In this document: positions 40,501 through 47,116 of the stretch, piece after piece
Layout of the letters: every line of letters starts with the position of its first letter
How positions within the stretch are numbered: the first letter of the stretch is position 1
NCBI GenBank assembly: GCA_964351995.1
Contig: CAYGQE010000010.1
Coordinates: 1-64,000, forward strand
DNA from: SZUA-35 sp964351995
Lineage (GTDB): Bacteria > Actinomycetota > Acidimicrobiia > Acidimicrobiales > SZUA-35
Reading direction: 5' to 3'
DNA length: 64,000 bases
Position numbers and translations under genes: made by a program
Notes under the pieces: model-generated
What the model was told of the DNA's origin: nothing
Seen by the model: the letters and a program-made list of their open reading frames with translations, nothing else
The model's database searches: none

Positions 40501-40653
40501 TTCGACACCGTCGACGTCTTCGGCCTGCACCCCGACGAAGGCTCGACTCCCACCGATCTCGACGCCGATCCAGCTCGCAACGGGCTGCTCACCGAATTCC
40601 ACCGCTTGGTGTTCAGCTCGGTCGACCTCGCCGCCATCGCCACCAAGGCGTGA
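37525..40653 (+). CDS. fusion of glycosyltransferase modules, coiled coil and SAM methyltransferase
   Basis: 1042 residues. Residues 1-240 resemble a degenerate glycosyltransferase donor half (AAAAGFPIVGAAINGSGFVEHGITG). Residues 252-600 form a GT-B module (GGQRRLR 268-274, VYDSYNAETS, donor part with YLAVGSPVLATPTGARGLD). A helical coiled-coil-like stretch (about 766-798) and Pro/Ala linker follow. The C-terminal methyltransferase (about 820-1042) has FRGDP (834-838), DVGCGRGEW (862-870) and PGGKLVLETPNCLN. The FRG motif before SAM motif I occurs in WbdD-like chain-capping methyltransferases. Probably acts on the chain end of the exported polysaccharide. The ATG at 37525 was chosen; upstream in-frame codons look non-coding. 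Confidence 0.83.
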   Translation: MFFALNDNSDSGPRHASMHLWLEVFEALGHHQATTDAAELLISPLAGTDGQRLRLSPVADPARSITVCLPSTQRLHDEVWPPFATINATSTSVSEPAGDPLWTAADTRLDVIVSPDADPSSLDAIHEALATMPNGGTVVFSLDATGPASVFVELDEMKQPGDSRRVRAVDAAAAGFPIVGAAINGSGFVEHGITGLEVSPDSAGISWAFRHLTESPRDRSRLALNAQRRTNVQGDRLLDGLIHDLLSPALRRRVVIINTFAVDTPVNGGQRRLRQLAGELARVADVELLVLSQHADVETRRLLAPGLTQIEIPRSAEQKDAEDKIFDLLGEPTDDMTAADLAATTPAWAALLDERLPECDLIVSCHPYLAPTIPVVDGIAFVYDSYNAETSFKRSVLDNDDNGAWLLAATERAERNATQRADLIVACTGADLDEIRRLDDDHHDGVVVSNGVDVDALPFATDEQRQRARWELLDLAGLDPFSDRPIATFIGSSHAPNLSAAELLIATARRRPDWLFILAGSHSSVFAEQQRPLPDNVTLVPVFDEGLLWPLIAGADVAANPMVSGGGSNLKIFDYLAVGSPVLATPTGARGLDNPSSLVELVEPTVDGVVGGLDRLVDPAGASQRAERSAAGRAFVEAQVSWQTLGAKWSTALGELVGGWIGEKRPRLDTSQPIILLDRPPPAADPAIATMQRVGAAAADGAPTSREITVDPAFREHIRKAKTNRKVGRELPDGARMALPKKALIRAGHALSNEQVVYNEASIAAMERLMDVINDLRRDQLALTERLEVAETALANSAHAPATTTSPVVPPAPAAPATDTPALDAFYEAFEDSFRGDPADVASSTAHYLERIADAPDGPVVDVGCGRGEWLGLVAATGRRALGFDTNAVAVERCVADGRDATHGDGIAHLESVSPGSVAVISAFHVIEHLEFDQLHRFALAAHRALIPGGKLVLETPNCLNLQVGASSFWLDPTHISPVHPEQLRFLLSHVGFDTVDVFGLHPDEGSTPTDLDADPARNGLLTEFHRLVFSSVDLAAIATKA

Positions 40654-40657
40654 ACTC

Positions 40658-41833
40658 ATGAAGATCGCCGTGGTGAAACCAGAGTGGAACGCGCAAGGAG
40701 GCTTCGAGCGATTGCTCGATCACCTGCTCGATCACCTCCGCGAGGTCGGCCATGAGATCACCCTGCAACCGGTCCCCGCCATCCTCACCCCCCGACCCGT
40801 GTGGGGCGTACCGGAGGCCGAAGATCATTGGGCCTCACATCCAGAGTTCTACCGATACTTCGTGCTCGCCGAGGACACCCGACGTCTCGATCTCCGACGC
40901 TTCGATCTCGTGATGACCACGCAGCCACCCACGTATCTCGCAGACCACCCCAACGTGATGGCGCTCTTCTACCACCAGGCTCGCGTGTTCTACGACCTCG
41001 CCGAACCGTTCGGAATCCTCGGCGACGTCGATCCGGCGCATCACCGCGCAGCAGCTGCGGTGGTGCAAGCATTCGACAAGCCGTTGGTCGGCAACGTGCG
41101 CCATTGGCTCGCCGGCTCCAACGAGTGCCGAGAGCGCCTTTCTGATTTCTGGGGCATCAGCGACAACGTTTCGCTACTCCACGCACCGGCGCTCACCGAT
41201 GTCACGAGCGATCCACCGCCGTGGTCGCCCACGGGGCCAGTTGTCTGCGTCGGTCGTCACGAGTGGCCGAAACGAACCGAGCTGCTGGTGTCCGCAGCAC
41301 ATCTCATGCCTCACCGACCCGTCGAGTTCGTCGGCGGCGGCGGTCGCCTCCCGTACGTGCAGGCTCTCGATGCGAGGCTCGCCACCAAGGGCGCTGGTCC
41401 CGACGATGACACCGCATGGATGACGTCAGCCCTCGGCGTCACCGCTCCCAAACAATCGCCGAAGTCGAACGTGGCATTTCTCGGCAACGTGAGTGACCGA
41501 GAGCGCAACGAGCGATATGCGGCTGCCTCCGTCGTCGTTGCACCCGCCTACCGCGAGGACTACGGCCTCACGGCGCTCGAGGCGATGCTGTGGAAGCGGC
41601 CGCTCGTGGTCTGTGCTGATGGCGGCGGCCTGGTCGATCTCGTGACCGAGACCGGTGCCGGGCTCATCGTCGAACCGACCCCTGCCGGGATCGCCGATGG
41701 CATCGAGCGCATCGTGAACGAGCCGGGGCTCGCCGAGTCGCTGATCGAGCGCTGCGAGGCCGTGCCCTCAGCCTTCACCTGGGACCGTTGCCACGCCGAA
41801 CTCGATGCGGCCATCGAGGCTGCAGCAGGCTGA
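40658..41833 (+). CDS. GT4-type glycosyltransferase
   Basis: 391 residues, ATG four bases after the fusion gene, so probably co-transcribed. The N-terminus KIAVVKPEWNAQGGFERLLDHL has the glycine-rich loop. The donor domain has VVCVGRHEWPKRTELLVSAAHL and the E-x7-E type motif EDYGLTALEAMLWKRPLVVC. It probably extends the chain that the fusion protein ends. It is convergent with the Wzt gene, with 3 bases between stops. Confidence 0.88.
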   Translation: MKIAVVKPEWNAQGGFERLLDHLLDHLREVGHEITLQPVPAILTPRPVWGVPEAEDHWASHPEFYRYFVLAEDTRRLDLRRFDLVMTTQPPTYLADHPNVMALFYHQARVFYDLAEPFGILGDVDPAHHRAAAAVVQAFDKPLVGNVRHWLAGSNECRERLSDFWGISDNVSLLHAPALTDVTSDPPPWSPTGPVVCVGRHEWPKRTELLVSAAHLMPHRPVEFVGGGGRLPYVQALDARLATKGAGPDDDTAWMTSALGVTAPKQSPKSNVAFLGNVSDRERNERYAAASVVVAPAYREDYGLTALEAMLWKRPLVVCADGGGLVDLVTETGAGLIVEPTPAGIADGIERIVNEPGLAESLIERCEAVPSAFTWDRCHAELDAAIEAAAG

Positions 41834-41836
41834 GCT

Positions 41837-43039
41837 CTACCCCTGGTGCCAGTCGACAGAGACCGGGATCATGGTGGTCCCCTCCAACACGGTCGAGTTC
41901 TCGACCCGGAAGTCGAGCACGGTTTCACGGTGGTCGTAGCTGACGCTGACATCGTGGTTGTGCAGCCCGACGCTGACGAAGTAGGTGCCTCCCAAGAGGG
42001 GCAACGATTCGAGCCGCAGCGTCACTGCGCCATCACCTTCGAGCATCGAACTCGGCGCCGCGTCGAGGCGGTCAGAGTTGACGCCGAGCAGGCGACGCCC
42101 GTCGTTGTCGTGGATCTCGATGGCGATCGCGACATCGTCGATGGGGGCCGAGGCGTGATAGCCGACCTCGATCTCGAGGGTCCCGCCTGGGTTGATCCAT
42201 GGCTTCTCCGGGTCTGGCCAACGAATGACGACATCACGAAACGAGATCTCCTGTGAGGCCTCGAGCACATCAGGGGTGGCGAAGTCCCGAGGGACGTCGA
42301 GCCCACCCTTCTGGAACAGTTCCCGCAAGGTACGAATCGCCGCCGGCGGCTCGCCGACGACCATCATCTTTCCGTGGTCGAGCACGGCGGCTCGATCACA
42401 GACCTGGCGGACCATGTCGGCCGAGTGCGTGACGACGACGATAGTGCGACCCTCGCGCTGGAATCGCCGCACCTCGCCCATGCACTTGCGTTGGAACGAC
42501 TCGTCGCCGACCGACAGCACTTCGTCGACCAGAAGCACGTCGGGCTCGAGGTGCATGGCGACCGAGAAACCGAGTCGAGCGAACATGCCGCTCGAGTAGC
42601 GCTTCACCGGGGTGTCGGCGAACTGCTCGATCTCGGCGAAGGCGAAGATCTCCGGGATTGCATCTTCGACGTCGGCGTCGGAGAGGCCGAGGATTGACGC
42701 ATTCAGTTCGACGTTCTCCCGCCCCGTCAGGTCTGGGTGGAACCCTGCGCCGAGTTCGAGGAGCGCCGATACCCGGCCGACGGTCAGGATCGTGCCCGAT
42801 GTGGGCCGAAGGGTCCGAGCGATGCATTTGAGCAGTGTGGACTTGCCGGAACCGTTGTGTCCGAGCAGACCGAAGGTCTCGCCGGCTTCGATGGTCAGCG
42901 AGACGTCGTCGAGTGCCCAGAAGTCAGCGTCTTCGCTGCGGTCGCGACTGACGAACCGTTCCTTCAGTGTGGTTGATCCAGCATGAGCGAGGACGAACTT
43001 CTTCGACACGCCCTGGACATCGATGGCCGGAGGCGTCAC
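41837..43039 (-). CDS. wzt: polysaccharide ABC transporter ATP-binding protein with C-terminal carbohydrate-binding-like domain (Wzt type)
   Basis: 400 residues from a GTG whose GTGA overlaps the wzm stop. Walker A GHNGSGKS is at 60-67, the signature YSSGM at 148-152, Walker B LLVDEV at 169-174 and the switch His at 205. The ATPase ends near 245. Residues 262-400 form a beta-rich domain (FRDVVIRWPD..., IEVGYHASAPIDDVAIAIE, YFVSVGLHNHD) like the Wzt C-terminal domain that binds the capped end of O antigens in E. coli O9a. It powers export of an undecaprenyl- or similar lipid-linked glycan with Wzm. Confidence 0.9.
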   Translation of the reverse strand: MTPPAIDVQGVSKKFVLAHAGSTTLKERFVSRDRSEDADFWALDDVSLTIEAGETFGLLGHNGSGKSTLLKCIARTLRPTSGTILTVGRVSALLELGAGFHPDLTGRENVELNASILGLSDADVEDAIPEIFAFAEIEQFADTPVKRYSSGMFARLGFSVAMHLEPDVLLVDEVLSVGDESFQRKCMGEVRRFQREGRTIVVVTHSADMVRQVCDRAAVLDHGKMMVVGEPPAAIRTLRELFQKGGLDVPRDFATPDVLEASQEISFRDVVIRWPDPEKPWINPGGTLEIEVGYHASAPIDDVAIAIEIHDNDGRRLLGVNSDRLDAAPSSMLEGDGAVTLRLESLPLLGGTYFVSVGLHNHDVSVSYDHRETVLDFRVENSTVLEGTTMIPVSVDWHQG

Positions 43040-43974
43040 AGCTGGTCCCCGAAGGAGTCTTCCCGATGAGCGAAGACGCGCAGGCCAACGACGATCAGCG
43101 CGATACCAACCGCACAACTCACCAATAGCGGAGCGAGGTGCCAGGTCAGCGAGAGGTCAGGCAGGACAGGTGCACCTTCAGACGGCGTCGGTGATGGGTT
43201 GTAGAGCACGCGCTGGAAGGCAAGGATCGGCGCCAGGACGGGGTTGATGTTCGCGACCCATTCGTTGTCACCGAGGCCCGACGCAACGGCACTGTACGGA
43301 AAGACCACGGCCGACATCCAGAACCAGGCAGTGAGGCCAACATCGATCAAGTGTTCGATGTCGCGGTAGCCGACGGTGAGTGCGGCGAGCATGATGCCGA
43401 GGCCCGTCGTGACCAGGACCACGGCAACGATCGCCAACAGCAGGATTGGGAAGCCCCTCAGATCAGGCGGGTGTTGGAAGATCAACATGCCAGCGACGAG
43501 CACGATGGCTTGCAATGCCATGTTGACCAGACCGGCGCCGATGGACGCCAGCGGCAAGACCTCGCGCGGGAACCAAACCTTCTGCACCAGCGCCCGGTTC
43601 TCGATCAATGAGCGTGCCGCGGCCTGCACGCTGCCGGAGAAGAAGTTCCAGACGAGCAGCCCGGACAACATGAAGATGCCGAAGAGTTCGACCCTGGTAG
43701 GCAGAAAAACCGTGAACACCAAGGAGAACACCACGAGATACATCGCTGGGTTGAGCAACGACCAGAAGAAGCCGAGCACCGAACCCTTGTAACGAACTCG
43801 CAGCTCGCGTCGAACCAGATTTCCCAGCAACGCTCGATGACGGTAGACATCGCCAACGCGCTGGACGGCGCCGCGCCGTTCGCTCACATCGACTTGCGGC
43901 ATCTCGGGATGCACCGCTCTCATGAGGTCTCGCTCGTTACGCCTGGTTCGGGAATCAACGACGAGCCGGCGCAT
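43036..43974 (-). CDS. wzm: ABC-2 type polysaccharide export permease (Wzm type)
   Basis: 312 residues. A cytosolic N-terminus and amphipathic region (LLGNLVRRELRVRYKGSVLGFFWSLLNP, the conserved motif of the family) precede six transmembrane helices. NPVLAPILAFQRVLY near the C-terminus is also family-typical. It forms the membrane channel with Wzt. The ATG at 43974 overlaps the upstream GT2 gene by 20 bases; an ATG at 43923 would avoid this and keeps the whole conserved part. Confidence 0.9.
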   Translation of the reverse strand: MRRLVVDSRTRRNERDLMRAVHPEMPQVDVSERRGAVQRVGDVYRHRALLGNLVRRELRVRYKGSVLGFFWSLLNPAMYLVVFSLVFTVFLPTRVELFGIFMLSGLLVWNFFSGSVQAAARSLIENRALVQKVWFPREVLPLASIGAGLVNMALQAIVLVAGMLIFQHPPDLRGFPILLLAIVAVVLVTTGLGIMLAALTVGYRDIEHLIDVGLTAWFWMSAVVFPYSAVASGLGDNEWVANINPVLAPILAFQRVLYNPSPTPSEGAPVLPDLSLTWHLAPLLVSCAVGIALIVVGLRVFAHREDSFGDQL

Positions 43975-44992
43975 CGGCAGCTGACGCTCTCGATGTTTCC
44001 GGCGTGGTGATGTCGAGATCGGCTTCGAGGTAGTGCGACGGCGGTACGCCGAGATGTAGCTCGAGACGGCGGACTCGCTCGTTCACCCGTTGGGTGACCA
44101 GGCGATGGCCGGCGATCAAGTCGGCAACGAAGGCGAGAGCGAACACCTGCACCGCCGCCATGACGAGAATCGCACCGAGGATGATCGACTGGAGATTGCC
44201 GCCTCGCTCACCATTGACGATCCAATTGTTGAAGAACGGGACGAAGGCGACGCCAGCGAGGAACAGCAGAGCCCATCCGAGTGTGCCGAAGAAGCGCATT
44301 GGTTCGTTGGCTGCGAACACCCGAGTGATGACCACGGCGTTGCGACGCATGTAGCCCCACATCGAGCCAAAGAGCCGTGACTCTCTGGTCTTGGGGTTGG
44401 TCTGGACCGGGATCGACGCAACGGCGGCGTTCATCTTGCCAGCTTGGATCAGCGACTCGAGTGTGTAGGTGTAGCGGTTGACGACTGTGAGCTGGATCGC
44501 CGCTTCTTTGCTGTATGCCCGGAAGCCGGAGGTCACGTCAGGAACCTCCGTTGCGGAGGCCTTGCGCACCACCCAACTGCCGAACAACTGGAGCTTGATC
44601 TTGAGAGTCGAGAACTCGTCGATGTTCCGAACATCGCGATCGCCCACGACCATGTCGGCCTCGCCGCGCAGAATCGGCCCAACGAGCAACGGAATCGCCG
44701 CTCCGTCATATTGATTGTCGGCATCGGTGTTCACAACAACGTCGGCGCCCAGCTTGAGCGCAGCATCGATTCCGGCCTGGAACGCCGTAGCCAGCCCTCG
44801 ATTCTGCGGCAGTTTCACGATGTGGTCAACACCATTGGCTCGAGCGACGTCGATGGTTCGATCCGAGGATCCGTCGTCGATGACAAGCCATTCGACGACA
44901 TCGAAACCGGGCACAACACGCGGAATGTCAGCAAGCGTTGTCGGAAGCTGTTCTTCCTCGTTCAGGCACGGGATCTGGATGATGAGCTTCAT
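43955..44992 (-). CDS. GT2-family glycosyltransferase with C-terminal membrane helices
   Basis: 345 residues from ATG 44992, preceded by an AGGA site. The GT-A domain has LIIQIPCLNEEEQLP, VIDDGSSDRT and the metal-binding VVNTDADNQYDG (DxD region). The C-terminal part has two hydrophobic segments (about 235-255 and 270-295), like DPM1/DPMS or ArnC-type enzymes that use polyprenyl phosphate. It could make a polyprenyl-phosphate sugar for the GT-C-like proteins nearby, or add a sugar directly. First gene upstream of wzm-wzt. Confidence 0.87.
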   Translation of the reverse strand: MKLIIQIPCLNEEEQLPTTLADIPRVVPGFDVVEWLVIDDGSSDRTIDVARANGVDHIVKLPQNRGLATAFQAGIDAALKLGADVVVNTDADNQYDGAAIPLLVGPILRGEADMVVGDRDVRNIDEFSTLKIKLQLFGSWVVRKASATEVPDVTSGFRAYSKEAAIQLTVVNRYTYTLESLIQAGKMNAAVASIPVQTNPKTRESRLFGSMWGYMRRNAVVITRVFAANEPMRFFGTLGWALLFLAGVAFVPFFNNWIVNGERGGNLQSIILGAILVMAAVQVFALAFVADLIAGHRLVTQRVNERVRRLELHLGVPPSHYLEADLDITTPETSRASAADAPARR

Positions 44993-45059
44993 GGCGTCCT
45001 GTGGTTTGCGGGCGACGAGAGCATACCCACCGGCCAGCGCCACGCTCGGCATGGGCGAA

Positions 45060-47030
45060 CTACGACCCCTGGCTGATCCGGAAGTATTCGTCAGAAGCTG
45101 CCAGCTCGGCGGCGAGGGCCACGTCGTCCCGTGAAAGCAACTGTGCTGACCAGAACGCCAGACCACCGGCGTCGGGGCCTCGCCCGAGCACCTGCTGATA
45201 CAGCTCGGCAACGCGGCCGTTCCTGGACTCAATCGAGCCGTAGAACCCGGCTGCGACACGGCTTCGGCTCATCTCACCGCTGTCGAGCACGTCGGTCCAG
45301 TAGCTGAGGCCACCGTCCTCTGGCGGGCGGCCCAGAATCTCCACGTACAGCGCACTGACGAAGCCTCGGTTGCTCGAGCCGACCTTCGCGAAGAACTCGG
45401 GCGAGCCATAGAACTCAGCGGCCACGCTCTGCAGTCGCCGCCCGTCGATCATCTGATCGAGCCAGAAGGCCCGACCACCGGCATCTGCTGGCCGCGAGAA
45501 CACGATCTGGTACAGGTCATCGATCTCGACGCCAGCCCACTCCGGCGACAACGACAGTGCCGCCGTCAGCGCAAAGCGAGAGCCGCCCTGCAGCAAGCTG
45601 TTGACGGCGCCAGAGCGTTCCTCGGTTGTTGGTTCCCGCTGCAGGAAGAGTTCGTAGGCGGCATCGACGTAGTTCTGGTTCGCTGCCAGCGCATCGAGGT
45701 CGCCGACACTGAAGGTGAACCACCGAGACTTCAACGTGGCAGGAAACTTCGACGAGTTTCGTACTTCATCGCCGGTCAACGAGATGGTGCCGTCCTCGAA
45801 GACGAAGTCGACTCGGTTCACATGGCCGCCGTCGGGACCGTTACCGGTGCGATCGGCCTCGTTGATCGCCAGCAGCGACCCCAGTCCTTTGGATTCAATC
45901 CAGCTGGTGAGATCAACGGTGATTTGCCAGTTTCGATTGGGGTTCGATGCGGTCGCATCGCCGAGATCCTGCACGGCAGGGAATCCGCCCAGCGCCGAAG
46001 CATCGACGGTCCAACCGCCGCTGCTCGAACTGAATTCGGTTCGGGCAATCGAACCGTTGCTGAAGAGCCGGACTTGGCCGGCGGTTGCCGCGATCGCGGC
46101 ATCGGTCGACGCCTGGAAGCCTTGGATGATGCCGCCACCGAGGTCTCGGTAGCGACCGCCATAGACCTGACACGTGGTGGTGTCGCAGGTGTCGGCGTAC
46201 GGCTGATATCGAGTGTCGAGCGAGAGTGCGTAGGAGCGAGCTGCGACGGCCTGTGCTTGGAGTGCTGCTGGTTGCCAGCTGGCCGGGACCTCGCGGGGCA
46301 GCACGCCTCGCAGATACTCCTCGATCGACACGATGTTGATGGTGCGAGTCGTACCTCCGATGTTGACTGCCCGCAAGGAGCCCTCGTAATACGAGGACGT
46401 GCCGTCGTTGTGGCAAACCCGAGCCAAACCGGCGGCACCCGGGGCCGAGGTCACCGGGTTGGCATCGACCGACGTGACGCCCGCGAGCGGGTGCACCGTC
46501 ATGTCGGGTTGTCCATCAGCCCACGACCCCGAGCAGCCCGGCTTGATCCTCAGCTCCATGCCCGTTGGTGTGCTCGACAACCTGCCGGCCATTCCCTCAG
46601 GAATCGCAGGGATGGCAACGGGAGCCGACGCGTTGGTCGCCGTGGTGTCGGTCAGCGTCATCGAACCAGACGAGAGCTCGAACCGCATCGGTGTGCCGAC
46701 CTGCGATCCATCGTTGCTCGAACCACCGGCTGAAGACTGGATGAGCACCCGCACGTTGTTCGGGTCCACGCCGGACGGCAACGGCACCGGCATCGGAGCG
46801 CCCACGGTGTTCGAGTAGAAGTGGTCGAGGATCTCGGCTGCCGTCCAACCGAAGTCGAGGGCGTAGCCCTGCGCTCCGTACTGGCTCATTCCTCGCCCAT
46901 GGCCAAAGCCACGCCCGTTGATGGTGACCACCACCGAGTCGTCGTCCTGTGCCGCCGCGGGATCAGGGCCGATCACGACGATGGAGATGACGAGAACAAG
47001 GGCCAAGAACGGGCGAAGCAAGCGGGGCAT
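45060..47030 (-). CDS. secreted SpoIID/LytB-like protein with four DUF4214 units
   Basis: 656 residues. The signal peptide starts MPRLLRPFLALVLVISIVV and cleaves near AAAQDD. The SpoIID/LytB region contains INGRGFGHGRGMSQYGAQGYA and YLRGVLPREVPASWQPAALQAQAVAARSYAL, typical of the lytic-transglycosylase family that cuts denuded glycan strands in spores. Non-sporulating actinobacteria carry it as a secreted wall enzyme. The C-terminal ~215 residues are four DUF4214 units (FSRPADAGGRAFW, LGRPPEDGGLSYW and LGRGPDAGGLAFW mark three). The start at the signal peptide is favoured over a longer open frame that overlaps the amidase gene. Confidence 0.87.
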   Translation of the reverse strand: MPRLLRPFLALVLVISIVVIGPDPAAAQDDDSVVVTINGRGFGHGRGMSQYGAQGYALDFGWTAAEILDHFYSNTVGAPMPVPLPSGVDPNNVRVLIQSSAGGSSNDGSQVGTPMRFELSSGSMTLTDTTATNASAPVAIPAIPEGMAGRLSSTPTGMELRIKPGCSGSWADGQPDMTVHPLAGVTSVDANPVTSAPGAAGLARVCHNDGTSSYYEGSLRAVNIGGTTRTINIVSIEEYLRGVLPREVPASWQPAALQAQAVAARSYALSLDTRYQPYADTCDTTTCQVYGGRYRDLGGGIIQGFQASTDAAIAATAGQVRLFSNGSIARTEFSSSSGGWTVDASALGGFPAVQDLGDATASNPNRNWQITVDLTSWIESKGLGSLLAINEADRTGNGPDGGHVNRVDFVFEDGTISLTGDEVRNSSKFPATLKSRWFTFSVGDLDALAANQNYVDAAYELFLQREPTTEERSGAVNSLLQGGSRFALTAALSLSPEWAGVEIDDLYQIVFSRPADAGGRAFWLDQMIDGRRLQSVAAEFYGSPEFFAKVGSSNRGFVSALYVEILGRPPEDGGLSYWTDVLDSGEMSRSRVAAGFYGSIESRNGRVAELYQQVLGRGPDAGGLAFWSAQLLSRDDVALAAELAASDEYFRISQGS

Positions 47031-47093
47031 ACAGGGCGCTTTCGTCAGTGGAAATGCGGAGCACTGCGGATTCATGGACACAAAAGCCATCGG

Positions 47094-47109
47094 CGGGCGG
47101 AAACGCCCG
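47094..47109 (-). terminator. GC-rich hairpin after the amidase gene
   Basis: CGGGCG and CGCCCG pair around a 4-base loop, beginning 8 bases after the amidase stop codon. On the minus strand a T-rich CTTTTG follows about 10 bases later. It may terminate or attenuate transcription between the amidase and SpoIID-like genes. Confidence 0.4.
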
Positions 47110-47116
47110 AGGGGCG

